Assembly: GCF_002811925.1 (NCBI RefSeq)
Contig: NZ_NPDS01000001.1
Location: 372,001 to 436,000, forward strand
Length of the DNA: 64,000 bases
From: Leptospira barantonii
Lineage (GTDB): Bacteria > Spirochaetota > Leptospiria > Leptospirales > Leptospiraceae
Direction of reading: 5' to 3'
Shown here piece by piece: positions 1-20,817 of the stretch (position 1 is its first letter; each line of letters opens with the position of its first letter). The notes beneath the pieces were generated by a model. It worked only from the letters and a program-made list of their open reading frames with translations. It was not told the origin of the DNA and ran no database searches. The position numbers and the translations under genes are program-made.

Positions 1-588
<588 letters not shown>

Positions 589-729
589 AACCCCCGGTGC
601 TCTTCTAAACTTCGGCAGATTCGTATTTTTCCTGAGCAATTTTAGCGGGGAAAAGGGAGAATACAGAGTGTAGTTCGCAGGTTATCTCGCTTACTACGGT
701 GCGTTCGATATAGAATTGAAATCTTTTCC

Positions 730-2079
<1,350 letters not shown>

Positions 2080-2119
2080 ATTTCTTTTCGAAATTCCGCT
2101 TCGTTTTAGAATTCAGTCC

Positions 2120-2530
2120 ATGCAACCCAGAATTAACATCATCACCCTCGGAGTGAAAGACTTCGATAAAACGGTTCGTTTTTACGAGGAAGGACTCGGT
2201 TTTCCCAGAATGAAATTCGAGGGAGGCATCGCCTTCTTTACGTTAAACGGAACTTGGTTTGCTTTGTATCCTTGGGAGGCTTTGGCCGAAGACGTGGGTG
2301 TTCCCGCAAACGGAAACGGATTCAGAGGTTTTACCTTGGCTTACAACGGTCAATCCAAGGAAGAAGTGAATCAAGTGATCGCAAAGGCGAAAGCCGCAGG
2401 CGCTAAAATCGTGAAACAACCGCAGGATGTTTTCTGGGGAGGATACTCGGGTTACTTCGAAGATCCCGAAGGTTATTATTGGGAAGTTGCTTGGAATCCT
2501 GCCTTTTATCCCGGTCCGAAAGAAGTTTAA
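2120..2530 (+). CDS. VOC (glyoxalase/bleomycin-resistance fold) family protein
   Basis: A 136-residue protein of one vicinal-oxygen-chelate module pair. It opens INIITLGVKDFDKTVRFYEEGLGFP, the classic start of the beta-alpha-beta-beta-beta unit. It closes with GYSGYFEDPEGYYWEVAWNP, the typical second-module end with a metal-ligand-type Glu. The family includes lyases, isomerases and dioxygenases as well as drug-binding proteins, so the substrate is not predictable. It starts 40 bases after the adenosine deaminase stop and may share its transcript. It converges on the Bor-like gene downstream, with no obvious terminator hairpin in the 34-bp gap. Confidence 0.85.
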   Translation: MQPRINIITLGVKDFDKTVRFYEEGLGFPRMKFEGGIAFFTLNGTWFALYPWEALAEDVGVPANGNGFRGFTLAYNGQSKEEVNQVIAKAKAAGAKIVKQPQDVFWGGYSGYFEDPEGYYWEVAWNPAFYPGPKEV

Positions 2531-2564
2531 GAATCTTTAAAGTTCTTTCTACCTTTTGTGGATC

Positions 2565-2885
2565 TTATTTTTGACAAAACACTTGGACGGTTCTTCGCGT
2601 GTAAATTCCGCCGATCGTCCAGTGAATCACGTTGTCTAAAAAGTTTCTTTGAATCAAAATCTGCGGTTTTCCTTCTGTACAACGGACTTCCGGGGTTTCG
2701 AACGAGTCGATCAAACCCACCAAATATCCTCCTTGTTTGAATGTTTGATCCGGTTTGGATTCCGCGGGAAACTTGAGGGGACTTTGGTTTTCGTGGATCT
2801 GCAAGGTTGTGTTATGACAACCTACCACGATCGTCGTTGCGATCGCGATCTCAATCCAAGGGAGAATGGTGTTTAATGATTTCAT
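2565..2885 (-). CDS. Bor/Iss-like lipoprotein (last gene of Ig-repeat operon)
   Basis: A 106-residue predicted lipoprotein with a hydrophobic signal ending VVGC at Cys23. The C-terminal half (QGGYLVGLIDSF, then HWTIGGIYTRRTVQVFC) lines up with phage lambda Bor and E. coli Iss, whose C-terminus reads ITLGIYTPLEARVYC. Bor/Iss are outer-membrane lipoproteins linked to serum resistance. The resemblance is by eye and the family call is an inference. It sits 10 bases after a paralogue and is last in a four-gene minus-strand run. Confidence 0.72.
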   Translation of the reverse strand: MKSLNTILPWIEIAIATTIVVGCHNTTLQIHENQSPLKFPAESKPDQTFKQGGYLVGLIDSFETPEVRCTEGKPQILIQRNFLDNVIHWTIGGIYTRRTVQVFCQK

Positions 2886-2895
2886 AATATTCTTT

Positions 2896-3276
2896 TTAAT
2901 TGTAACAGATCAGGTTGAGCGTTCTCGGTGAATAAATTCCCAGAGTCAGTTGTTCGTATAGGGAATCGAAAAAAGTGGAATATTGATGCGCTTCCTTGAT
3001 CCCGTTCGGACAATACGTCGAGCCGTTGATCGCATAGTTTTTAGGACTCATTCCCCAAAAGTAAAACGACTGTGGAATTACGTGCATCTGGCTCGGTTCC
3101 GCGTTCAATCGTTCGCGATCGTCCAATGCGTTTTTACACTGTTTTTGTGTCGCAGGATTCAGACAGGACTTAGGCGGTTCCTGCGGAAAACGAACCCTTG
3201 CGTTCTGGCAAGCGGCAAAAACGCTCAGAATTAAAAATGAAAATAAGACCTTAACGATCTGTCGTCGATTCGACAT
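2896..3276 (-). CDS. Bor/Iss-like lipoprotein, paralogue of its neighbour
   Basis: A 126-residue predicted lipoprotein (SVFAAC, Cys23). The second half (QSFYFWGMSPKNYAING, STYCPNGI, then LTLGIYSPRTLNLIC) matches the layout of lambda Bor: an aromatic strand, a mid-protein Cys, then a C-terminal LGIYTP-like strand ending in Cys. It overlaps the preceding gene's end by 26 bases, which suggests translational coupling. With the next gene it forms a tandem diverged pair. A role in serum or complement resistance would be by analogy only. Confidence 0.72.
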   Translation of the reverse strand: MSNRRQIVKVLFSFLILSVFAACQNARVRFPQEPPKSCLNPATQKQCKNALDDRERLNAEPSQMHVIPQSFYFWGMSPKNYAINGSTYCPNGIKEAHQYSTFFDSLYEQLTLGIYSPRTLNLICYN

Positions 3277-3760
3277 CTATATAACCTATTCCGAATATTC
3301 CCGCGAAAAGATTGAAGTTGGATTCGTTTTCGTAGTTTTTCCGATACACGGAAAGTAGATAACGTCCTTTTTCCAAGGAATTGATTTCAATCTTACAGGA
3401 ATACGTGTTTCCTGAATTCGTATTTGTACATTCCATCTTTGTGTCCAAAGGGAATTCTTTTTTTGTTAAGCGAACTCTCAAATCAGGGTTCGTCGAGTCG
3501 ATTTGGAAAACTCCTCGGACGTTTTCGGATTGTTTAATCGTAAATTCGTAATTATGAATATTACTTCCGATCTCCATTCTCCCGTGAACGAAAGATTGAA
3601 GACGAAACATTCCGTTTTGTTCGTTGTTGAGAAAGGTCAGCTTTTCGGGTTTTTCGCTTCCATGGCAGAATAGAAGTCCCGCAAAAACGATCCACATGAT
3701 CGAAACGATCTCTAGGACGCGGGCAAACAAGTCGGCTTTGATTCTTTTGTGACTTCGCAT
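3251..3760 (-). CDS. Small putative lipoprotein of unknown function
   Basis: 169 residues with one hydrophobic N-terminal segment ending FAGLLFC (possible lipidated Cys32). The rest is soluble and beta-rich. It includes a pair of cysteines (MECTNTN and YSCKIEI) and a strand pattern ending SLEKGRYLLSVYRK that recalls pre-peptidase or Ig-like beta domains. I do not recognise the family. The ATG follows the stop of the giant Ig-repeat gene by a single base, and the 3' end overlaps the Bor-like gene, so the four genes are almost certainly one operon. Confidence 0.68.
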   Translation of the reverse strand: MRSHKRIKADLFARVLEIVSIMWIVFAGLLFCHGSEKPEKLTFLNNEQNGMFRLQSFVHGRMEIGSNIHNYEFTIKQSENVRGVFQIDSTNPDLRVRLTKKEFPLDTKMECTNTNSGNTYSCKIEINSLEKGRYLLSVYRKNYENESNFNLFAGIFGIGYIDVESTTDR

Positions 3761-3761
3761 A

Positions 3762-9482
<5,721 letters not shown>

Positions 9483-9899
9483 ACGCGTAAATCCGGCAAT
9501 CGGTTTATTTTTTTAATCCAAGCGGATTATTGTGAAAGAGATAAGAGACTAAGTCTTTGTCTTCGGCGTGCAAAGAACACAAAACTGGGTTAAAATGCCA
9601 TAACTTCGGATGAGAGTTCATAACGTGTCCTTTTTTTTCGGATCTATGTCCCGAAGGAAAGAGCGGATAACGGTCTTTCCTTCGGGAAACTTTATACTAA
9701 AAATTGTATATTCAAAAAATAGAATGTATTTGTTTTTCAAAATCGAAAACGACTCCGTAAATAAAGTCTCGGATTTCAAAAACCAAACATGAGAGGACTC
9801 GGAAATAAATTGAAAAAAGGGGAGATCCCCACGCCGATATTTGGGGAAATCGGTCAAAACTATGTTTCTTTTTAAGACGGGTTATGTCTAAATAACAGT
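9483..9899. other. 417-bp intergenic region with divergent gene starts
   Basis: Lies between the start of the Ig-repeat operon (minus) and the start of the dioxygenase gene (plus), so it must hold both promoters. It is AT-rich with many A/T runs. Two short overlapping open frames here (60 and 79 codons) show no ribosome-binding site, signal or domain, and I do not regard them as genes. The only clear structure is the long perfect hairpin listed separately. Confidence 0.6.
9649..9687. repeat. Perfect 14-bp inverted repeat (hairpin) upstream of Ig-repeat gene
   Basis: Arms TCCCGAAGGAAAGA (9649-9662) and its exact complement (9674-9687) enclose an 11-base loop. Neither strand has a U-tract directly after the stem, so it is not a standard terminator. 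It lies 167 bp upstream of the Ig-repeat gene start. It could be a 5'-UTR hairpin of that mRNA or a protein-binding site. Confidence 0.6.
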
Positions 9900-10670
9900 A
9901 TGAATCCAGTTTTATTTTTCGGACACGGTTCTCCGATGAATCTCGTAATCCCATCGGACTTCACCCGCAATTTGGAAGAATTCGGATCCACCTTAAAGGA
10001 TGTAAAAAACATACTCGTCGTTTCCGCGCATTGGAAAACGAGAGGAACTTACGTGAGCCTTTCCGATCCGCCGGAACAGATTTATGATTTTTACGGATTT
10101 CCACCGCAGTTATACGAAGTGCAATATCGACCATCGGGATCACCCGAGCTTGCAAACCGAGTGAAGAATCTCATCAAAACCGTGAACGTGCAGACCACGG
10201 AAGAATGGGGGATCGATCACGGAAGTTGGGGAGTTCTTTACTTTCTTTTTCAAAAAGCGAATCTTCCGGTCGTGCAGTTGAGCATAGACGCAAACTTAAG
10301 TCCTGAAAAACAATACGAGATCGGAAAAGAATTACGACCGTTGAGGGAAGAAGGAACCTTGATCATCGGAAGCGGAAATATCGTGCACAATCTTCACAAA
10401 GCGGATTTTCACAATATGAACGCGACCCCTTCCGATTGGGCGATCGAGTTTGACGAGTTCGTAAGACAAGCGTTGGAGTCTCGAAACGATAAGGCGATTT
10501 TGGATTTTGAAAAGAAGGGAGAAATCGCAAAACTTTCCCAGCCTACTACGGAACATTTCGAACCGATCTTTTACGTTTTAGGAGCGATGAAACCGGAAGA
10601 GAAGGTGAAGTTCATTCATCAGAGTTTTCAAAACCGATCGGTTTCGATGCGTTCCTTCACTTCGGTTTAA
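9900..10670 (+). CDS. ygiD: DODA-type extradiol aromatic ring-opening dioxygenase family (YgiD-like)
   Basis: 256 residues, the usual length for class III extradiol dioxygenases related to E. coli YgiD (4,5-DOPA dioxygenase). It opens NPVLFFGHGSPMN with the family's first metal-ligand His, followed by VVSAHWKTRGTYV, GIDHGSWGVLYFLF and GSGNIVHNLH, which contain the remaining conserved His residues of the metal site. Cytosolic and probably Fe(II)- or Zn-dependent. The physiological substrate in Leptospira is unknown. The ATG directly follows an AT-rich leader. It converges on the HTTM gene with a 4-bp gap. Confidence 0.9.
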   Translation: MNPVLFFGHGSPMNLVIPSDFTRNLEEFGSTLKDVKNILVVSAHWKTRGTYVSLSDPPEQIYDFYGFPPQLYEVQYRPSGSPELANRVKNLIKTVNVQTTEEWGIDHGSWGVLYFLFQKANLPVVQLSIDANLSPEKQYEIGKELRPLREEGTLIIGSGNIVHNLHKADFHNMNATPSDWAIEFDEFVRQALESRNDKAILDFEKKGEIAKLSQPTTEHFEPIFYVLGAMKPEEKVKFIHQSFQNRSVSMRSFTSV

Positions 10671-10674
10671 AAAA

Positions 10675-12186
<1,512 letters not shown>

Positions 12187-13122
12187 AGTAACCGGAACCG
12201 ATCGGTTTCCACTCGCCAGAAAAGCGCTTCTTAGAAAGTTCTGCAAGCATTCCCGGAATTTTCGATTGAGAATCGGGTAAAAGATCGTTTAAGTGAAACA
12301 CTTCCCGCATCCCCAAAGAGATGTCGTTCAAACTCAAGACATCCGCTCCGTCTTGAATCAAAATTTCTCCGCCTTGATTTTTTGTTTGAAGCGGATCGGA
12401 AAAGATAAAAATCCTTCGGTTTTGTTCGAGGGCGTTGTGCGCGGAGGAGATCGCTCCCGATTTTTGGGGAGCTTCCACGATAAAAACGGATTCCGCGAGA
12501 CCGGTCACGATTCGATTTCGTTTCGGAAAGGAATACTTCAACACCTTGTGGCCCGGAGGATATTCGGTTAAGATCAAGGTTCTTTCGGAGGACTTCATTC
12601 TTTGATAGAGCGATTTGTTTTCGCGCGGATATTCCGTTTCGGGTCCGGTTCCCATCACTCCGATTACGTCTAATGTTTCGTCTAACGCGGAGTTCATCGT
12701 TGTCGCGTCGATTCCTTTGGCAAGACCCGAAACGATTCCGGAGAAGCCGTTCTTTTTCAGATAAGACGGAAACAACTCGGACGCAAATGTGGAAATCGGA
12801 GAAGGATTTCTCGTTCCGACCACGGCGGCCAAGGATTGGTTTAAAATTTTAAGATCCCCTTTGTAGAATAGAATCAAAGGCGGATCGTAGATCTGTTTTA
12901 ATCCTATGGGATATTCAGGATCGAAAAAACAAAGAACGGAGAATCCGGTTTTGGAAAGATCCGAAAGAATTTTTTCGGAATTGTCCTCCGCATTTTTGAG
13001 AACGGACGCGGGAATTGAACGTTTTATGACTTCGCTAAGTTCACCCCAAGAGTCGTATTTTTCGAATATTCTATTTTTATAACATATCTTGGAAGCGACC
13101 GAATCCGAAAGAACGAGCGGGT

Positions 13123-14013
<891 letters not shown>

Positions 14014-14142
14014 AAGAACTTCCCGGTCGGCGTCGACCTTTCGTAATGAGTATCGGCTCGAAGAAAAAATCCCTTCTCCCCTAAATGATGCGGTTTTGGA
14101 AATTGAATCGGCGGAATGAATTCTCGGAAAAAAAGAAAAAAA

Positions 14143-14165
14143 GCGGAGAAGCTCCGCCTTTTTTA
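14143..14165 (-). terminator. Intrinsic terminator, bidirectional in form, after doxX
   Basis: Stem GCGGAG/CTCCGC with a 3-base loop is flanked by an A-run on the left and a T-run on the right. On the minus strand it stands 13 bases after the DoxX stop and is followed by TTTTTTTC, an ideal intrinsic terminator. Confidence 0.75.
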
Positions 14166-14177
14166 TGAAAGATCGAA

Positions 14178-14525
14178 TTAGTCTTTTGTGCTTCCTGAGA
14201 TCAAAAGAGCCGCTCCCAAAAGGGCAACGTCCTTTAAAAGTGCAACCGTCGAAGCTTGATTTCCCGCGGCCGCGCCCGGAAGGTGAACTAAGACCACGAA
14301 AATTCCCAATAAAACCGCAAGAAGAATGGTCGCGAGATGCGTTTTAATTCCCGTAATGATCGAAACCGAAGCCGCTATGAGCGCGAGTCCGATTAGGTAA
14401 ACCCAAATGACCGGAAAGGGAATATAAGAAGGAACGAGTCCAGACATAGCCGGACCCGAGATAAAATGAAACAATCCGAAGATCGCAAAAGGGACCGCAT
14501 AAACTATTTTACCTATTTTTTTCAT
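14178..14525 (-). CDS. DoxX family membrane protein
   Basis: 115 residues with about four hydrophobic helices. It opens KKIGKIVYAVPFAIFGLFHFISGP, the usual DoxX start (helix 1 with F-G-x-x-H-F). It later has VSIITGIKTHLATILLAVLLGIF and KDVALLGAALLISG, as in DoxX/DoxD-type proteins, which are often linked to redox or quinone metabolism without a firm role. The start is fixed by AGGAG six bases before ATG 14525; an upstream in-frame start at 14543 is less likely. Monocistronic, with its own terminator. Confidence 0.88.
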   Translation of the reverse strand: MKKIGKIVYAVPFAIFGLFHFISGPAMSGLVPSYIPFPVIWVYLIGLALIAASVSIITGIKTHLATILLAVLLGIFVVLVHLPGAAAGNQASTVALLKDVALLGAALLISGSTKD

Positions 14526-14585
14526 GGTTACTCCTTGATTCAAGTGCTGAATCCTGATTGAATATTGGACTTCGGCAACTAGAAT

Positions 14586-15062
14586 TTGACCGAAAAACGA
14601 AAATGGTTTTTAATTTTGGATATTAGAATTCTCGATAAAAACGATCTGGATTGGCTGTTCGCTTTGGAAGAAAATTGTTTCGGAAGCGGGGCCTGGACAA
14701 AGGAGATGTTATATTCTCATTTGAAAGAATGTTCCGGGATCGGCTCGACTGATCAATGTTACATTCTTTACAAAGGATCGATCGGCGAAATCGAAATCTA
14801 CCGGGTCGCGGTTCATACTCGTTTGAGAAGACAGGGAATGGCCAAAGAACTTATGGAACGTCTTTTCAGCATGGAAAAGGAGAAGACGTTTTTCCTCGAA
14901 GTGAGTTCCAACAATTCTTCCGCGATCGCATTGTACGAATCCTGCGGTTTTCAAAGAATTCATATTAGAAAACATTATTACGAAGACGGCTCGGACGCGC
15001 TGATCTACAAAAAAACTCACTTGGACGTTTTTGAAAGTTTCAGTTTCGACGTTCCGAATTGA
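14586..15062 (+). CDS. rimI: RimI-like GNAT N-acetyltransferase
   Basis: The GNAT fold is clear: [26 protein letters not shown] is the acetyl-CoA-binding motif A (R-R-Q-G-M-A), and [31 protein letters not shown] matches motif B of RimI, which acetylates the N-terminal Ala of ribosomal protein S18. The tail ([13 protein letters not shown]) is also RimI-like. The start is uncertain: TTG at 14586 gives 158 residues, while TTG at 14616 ([15 protein letters not shown]) gives a more typical N-terminus; neither has a good ribosome-binding site. Protein-N-acetylation is the likely role, with other GNAT substrates possible. Confidence 0.8.
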   Translation: MTEKRKWFLILDIRILDKNDLDWLFALEENCFGSGAWTKEMLYSHLKECSGIGSTDQCYILYKGSIGEIEIYRVAVHTRLRRQGMAKELMERLFSMEKEKTFFLEVSSNNSSAIALYESCGFQRIHIRKHYYEDGSDALIYKKTHLDVFESFSFDVPN

Positions 15063-15187
15063 AACGAATCGCTACTCGAACGAGGGATTTTCGATAAAAT
15101 TTAAGCATTCAAAAACTCTAAACGAACGTCGATCATGTCGCTTTAACGAATTCGATGAACTTTTTTTCGTTATGCGCTCCTTGAAAT

Positions 15188-15230
<43 letters not shown>

Positions 15231-15249
15231 CCTATTGGAAAATTATAAT

Positions 15250-16302
15250 ATGAAAAGGGTTCTTTGTACTTCGTTCTTATTCTTCGTTTGCACATTCGCT
15301 TCGAATTGTTTTTTAAATCCGCTTTCCCAACTCGTTACGGAAACGATTTTTCCCACACAAGAAGTTTGTAAGGACTGCGACGCACAGCGCGCCATCGCGT
15401 TGGCCGCCGTGTTTCAACCTCAAGCGAACGGAATCAAAGCGTTCGGTTTTGATTTATCCGCTTCGTTTTCGACGTATTGTAAGGCTGGAATTTGTGCGGG
15501 AGGAATTACGGAGAAACAACCGAATTCCACCGTGACCATCGCCGTTCCCAGTGCGACTGACGTTACCAGTTTAAAACCTACTTTTTTGATTCCGGAAAAT
15601 TCTAAATTGGAAGTGAGTGGAACCGCTCAGGTTTCGGGAACTTCGGTTCAGAATTTTACGAACCCCGTCGTGTATAAGTTTACGGATGAGAATGGAAATT
15701 CTCAAAGTTATACTGTGACGGTTGTACCTGCGGCGTCTCAGGATAAAGTAAACGGAACGGTTATCATTGGTGGCCAGTATATTTGGACCAAATGCTCTTA
15801 CGGACAAGTTTGGAGACCTGGGTTTAACGACTGCATGGGAAAGGGAACCGAGGCCGATAACTACGGAGCGAATCTCGATGTCGTGTTTTGCGATACGGAT
15901 GATAACGCCTGCGGTCCTTATGGAAAAACAGAATTTTCAAATGCTTGTTACGACATGCAGACCACATTGGCCCCTCCGGAACTCGCTTCTCTTCCGTTTG
16001 TAATGCGTCCCGGCGGCTTTGACCCCACGAACCTATTGACCTCTTGTAGTCCCTATTCAAAAGGAACTTTCTGTACCACAGTTTCTCAGTATCAATGCCC
16101 GAGTAACGCGAGCACGGATTCTACGATCAATACGACCTTATTTCCTCAAACCGTAAACGGATATTATTGGACTTTTACCCCAAGCGGTTGCACTTCCGCA
16201 ACTATGCAAGTGATTCAATTCGGCGGTAAGAGCGAAACGATCACGCATACGAAAAGCAGTAAAGGTAAAGCCATTCGCTGTATGTATGATCTTTTTTCAT
16301 GA
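15250..16302 (+). CDS. Lipoprotein with Ig-like strand region and Cys-rich C-terminal domain
   Basis: 350 residues from ATG 15250, with signal FASNC (Cys20). Residues ~60-170 contain a beta region ending NPVVYKFTDENGNSQSYTVTV, as in DUF5018-type lipoprotein modules. The C-terminal ~180 residues are Cys-rich (YIWTKCSYGQVWRPGFNDC, CDTDDNACGPYG) and end SSKGKAIRCMYDL, resembling the Lcl/DUF1566 lectin-like domain common in Leptospira lipoproteins. An in-frame TTG 15 bases upstream is less likely. The stop overlaps the possible ATG of the next gene (ATGA at 16299), so the two probably form a bicistron. Function unknown; surface exposure is inferred. Confidence 0.8.
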   Translation: MKRVLCTSFLFFVCTFASNCFLNPLSQLVTETIFPTQEVCKDCDAQRAIALAAVFQPQANGIKAFGFDLSASFSTYCKAGICAGGITEKQPNSTVTIAVPSATDVTSLKPTFLIPENSKLEVSGTAQVSGTSVQNFTNPVVYKFTDENGNSQSYTVTVVPAASQDKVNGTVIIGGQYIWTKCSYGQVWRPGFNDCMGKGTEADNYGANLDVVFCDTDDNACGPYGKTEFSNACYDMQTTLAPPELASLPFVMRPGGFDPTNLLTSCSPYSKGTFCTTVSQYQCPSNASTDSTINTTLFPQTVNGYYWTFTPSGCTSATMQVIQFGGKSETITHTKSSKGKAIRCMYDLFS

Positions 16303-16352
16303 TCCGAATCCAAAAATCAAAATTCACGTTTTATTATAGAGGCCTTCCTAAT

Positions 16353-17129
16353 ATGAAATTCAAATCTCCTTTGATTCCTAAAATGAAATACACAATTCAC
16401 GTTCTCCTTTCTTTCATCCTTTTCTTTGCGATCTTATCCGATTGTAAGATCGATCAGAGAATCAGTTCGGATAAAAATCACAGAACCATTCTCGCTTCTG
16501 CGGACGCGAACTGCCAGGTTGCGGCTGTGGAACCGTTGTATTCTTTCTTGTTCGGCCTGGTTCCCGTGTTTCGCAAACCGGAACCAGAACCGGGAATGGG
16601 ACAAACGTTACGCATCACCGAAATCACCAACTGGAAGGATTACGCGATCACCGCACTCGGAGGTTGGGCGATCACCTTGGTTCGTAGAACGAGAACGATC
16701 GAATTCTGCGAAGAGAATTTATACGCGAGCAATTGGAATCCCGAAAAAGTTTCAGTGGATCAAACTTTGTATCAGATGGCCGTTACCGGAAAGGTGATCG
16801 TTCATCTGAAATCGGGCGATCCTTTGACTCAGGTAAGAATTCTATCCTTCGACGAAACTTCTATCGACGTAGAAACCGTGGTTCCCGATCCGCAAGGCGG
16901 ATTTACGGATCGAGCGATTCTAAGAGACGGTTCCACCGTAGACGGGAAACAAGTCGGTCAGGACGACAAAGAAGTGATTATGGAAAATCTCGAAGGAAAG
17001 AAGATCACGATCACCAAGGCCAGTCTTCACAAGATCGATATGAGAGTTCCGAAAACCATTAAAGAAAAGAAGAATATTCAAAAGTCTGAAATCTCTAGGA
17101 TCGCGTTCGAAGATACTTCCAAAAAGTAA
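16353..17129 (+). CDS. Putative lipoprotein of unknown function
   Basis: From ATG 16353 (AGAGG 11 bases upstream) the protein has 258 residues with a hydrophobic signal ending AILSDC (Cys31). A distinctive membrane-proximal block follows (TEITNWKDYAITALGGWAITLVRRTRTIEFC), then a soluble beta domain (KVIVHLKSGDPLTQVRILSFDETSIDVET, LRDGSTVDGKQVG) that looks like a Sm-like or PRC-like sheet with a final helix. ATG 16299 overlaps the upstream stop by four bases and could be used instead, giving 276 residues, but this leaves an over-long segment before the signal helix. I do not recognise the family. Confidence 0.72.
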   Translation: MKFKSPLIPKMKYTIHVLLSFILFFAILSDCKIDQRISSDKNHRTILASADANCQVAAVEPLYSFLFGLVPVFRKPEPEPGMGQTLRITEITNWKDYAITALGGWAITLVRRTRTIEFCEENLYASNWNPEKVSVDQTLYQMAVTGKVIVHLKSGDPLTQVRILSFDETSIDVETVVPDPQGGFTDRAILRDGSTVDGKQVGQDDKEVIMENLEGKKITITKASLHKIDMRVPKTIKEKKNIQKSEISRIAFEDTSKK

Positions 17130-17139
17130 ACGGCCGCGT

Positions 17140-17625
17140 TTAAACCTTCTTTCCCAAAAGAATCGTACAAAACGTTCCGATTCCTTCTTGGCGACCTAAG
17201 GCTCCCATCTTTTCCGTGGTTGTCGCTTTTACGGAAACACAATCCGCGGGAAGATTCAAAAGATCACATAAGGATTTTGTAATTCTTTCTTTGAGGGGAG
17301 CGATCTTCGGTCTTTCTCCGATCACCGTACAATCCACGTTGACGAGTTCGAAATTTCTTTCCCGCATCAGTTCCAAACATTTGCGGAGAATCACCTTGCT
17401 GTCCATGTTCTTCAGATTCGGATCCGTATCCGGAAAGTATTGACCGATGTCGCCCAATGCAAGCGAGCCGAGAATCGCGTCCGAAAGCGCGTGCAAAATG
17501 ATATCCGCGTCCGAATGTCCTACAAGTGCGAACTCGGATTCGCATTCGATTCCACCGAGGACCAAGGGTCTGTTCGGGTTGATTTCGAGTTTGTGAAAAT
17601 CGATTCCGTTTCCGATTCTATACAT
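17140..17625 (-). CDS. ispF: 2-C-methyl-D-erythritol 2,4-cyclodiphosphate synthase
   Basis: Fifth step of the MEP isoprenoid pathway: cyclises CDP-ME 2-phosphate to MEcPP with loss of CMP. At 161 residues it has standard length. [12 protein letters not shown] carries the Asp and His zinc ligands and [20 protein letters not shown] carries the third His. [26 protein letters not shown] and [19 protein letters not shown] are all signature blocks. The minus-strand gene lies downstream of nadA with a 64-bp gap and converges on the lipoprotein gene. Confidence 0.97.
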   Translation of the reverse strand: MYRIGNGIDFHKLEINPNRPLVLGGIECESEFALVGHSDADIILHALSDAILGSLALGDIGQYFPDTDPNLKNMDSKVILRKCLELMRERNFELVNVDCTVIGERPKIAPLKERITKSLCDLLNLPADCVSVKATTTEKMGALGRQEGIGTFCTILLGKKV

Positions 17626-17689
17626 TTTGAATATTCCTATATTCGAAAATTCTCACGTACTCGCGGAGTTTTTCGATAAACGATCGTTT

Positions 17690-19176
<1,487 letters not shown>

Positions 19177-19262
19177 TCCTTTTCAATTTCTTTCACGAGA
19201 AGTCTCGATACAATCAAAAAAACGACGGGAAAATCGTCGATTGTTCAATTCCGATTCGGCCC

Positions 19263-19304
<42 letters not shown>

Positions 19305-19346
19305 AGCCCTTATCCCCAAAATCAAACAGGTTGGTGTTACTTTACC

Positions 19347-20394
<1,048 letters not shown>

Positions 20395-20414
<20 letters not shown>

Positions 20415-20775
20415 GCCGATTCTTTTGAATCTTCCAAGTGATAAGAAAAGCGGGCGCAAGTCCGCTTTTCTTTTTTTAACCCTAACGATCGTATCCTTAT
20501 TCTTACTGGATTGTAGAAAAACTCCGAACGAAGAAGAATGTGTGGAGAATCAAATGCACAACGTAAAGTTGATCGCACAATCTACGGATGAGGAAATTCC
20601 CACAGGTATGCGTCAGCTCATGTTGAAGCAGATTCTTCAACCGGATATGTCTCGGGCGATCGTATTGCGTTGTATGTCCGACAAAACGTTGAAACAGGTT
20701 CAATGTGAGTTGGCAAAGGAAAAGTTCGGCGACTTAAAAGAATGTTCGAAGTTCGCTAAGGAAGAATCGAAGTAG
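20395..20775 (+). CDS. lep: LipL41 expression partner Lep
   Basis: Small Cys-containing lipoprotein-like chaperone; the assignment rests on its position right after lipL41 and its size. The hydrophobic signal ends LFLLDC, followed by [17 protein letters not shown] and paired Cys ([23 protein letters not shown]) in a helical domain. Lep is known to be needed for stable LipL41. Start options: ATG 20395 (20-base overlap with lipL41, 126 residues) or TTG 20425, which gives a 30-residue leader of better signal-peptide length. Neither has a clear ribosome-binding site. Oddly, a terminator-like hairpin with a U-run lies inside the signal-peptide coding region. Confidence 0.85.
20443..20477 (+). terminator. 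Intrinsic terminator/attenuator between lipL41 and lep, inside lep 5' coding
   Basis: An 11-bp perfect stem (20443-20453 with 20462-20472) closes an 8-base loop and is followed by a run of seven T (20471-20477). This is a textbook Rho-independent terminator placed 29 bases after the lipL41 stop. It overlaps codons of the Lep signal peptide, so most transcripts could end here while readthrough yields lep. Confidence 0.8.
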
Positions 20776-20783
20776 ATCGACCT

Positions 20784-20817
20784 CAGCTCCGATCAAGGTC
20801 CGGAGCTGTTTCTTCTT
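20784..20817 (+). terminator. Terminator of lep, overlapping the 3' end of ftsZ
   Basis: Arms CAGCTCCG and CGGAGCTG (8 bp, 9-base loop) are followed on the plus strand by TTTCTTCTT. It starts 9 bases after the lep stop. On the other strand the right arm and loop encode the last FtsZ codons, so one sequence serves both genes. Confidence 0.6.

Noticed and set aside
9610..9857. Two overlapping short open frames (60 and 79 codons) in the Ig-operon upstream gap
   Set aside because: No ribosome-binding site, no domain or signal; their sequences follow from AT-rich DNA and the hairpin. Treated as non-coding.
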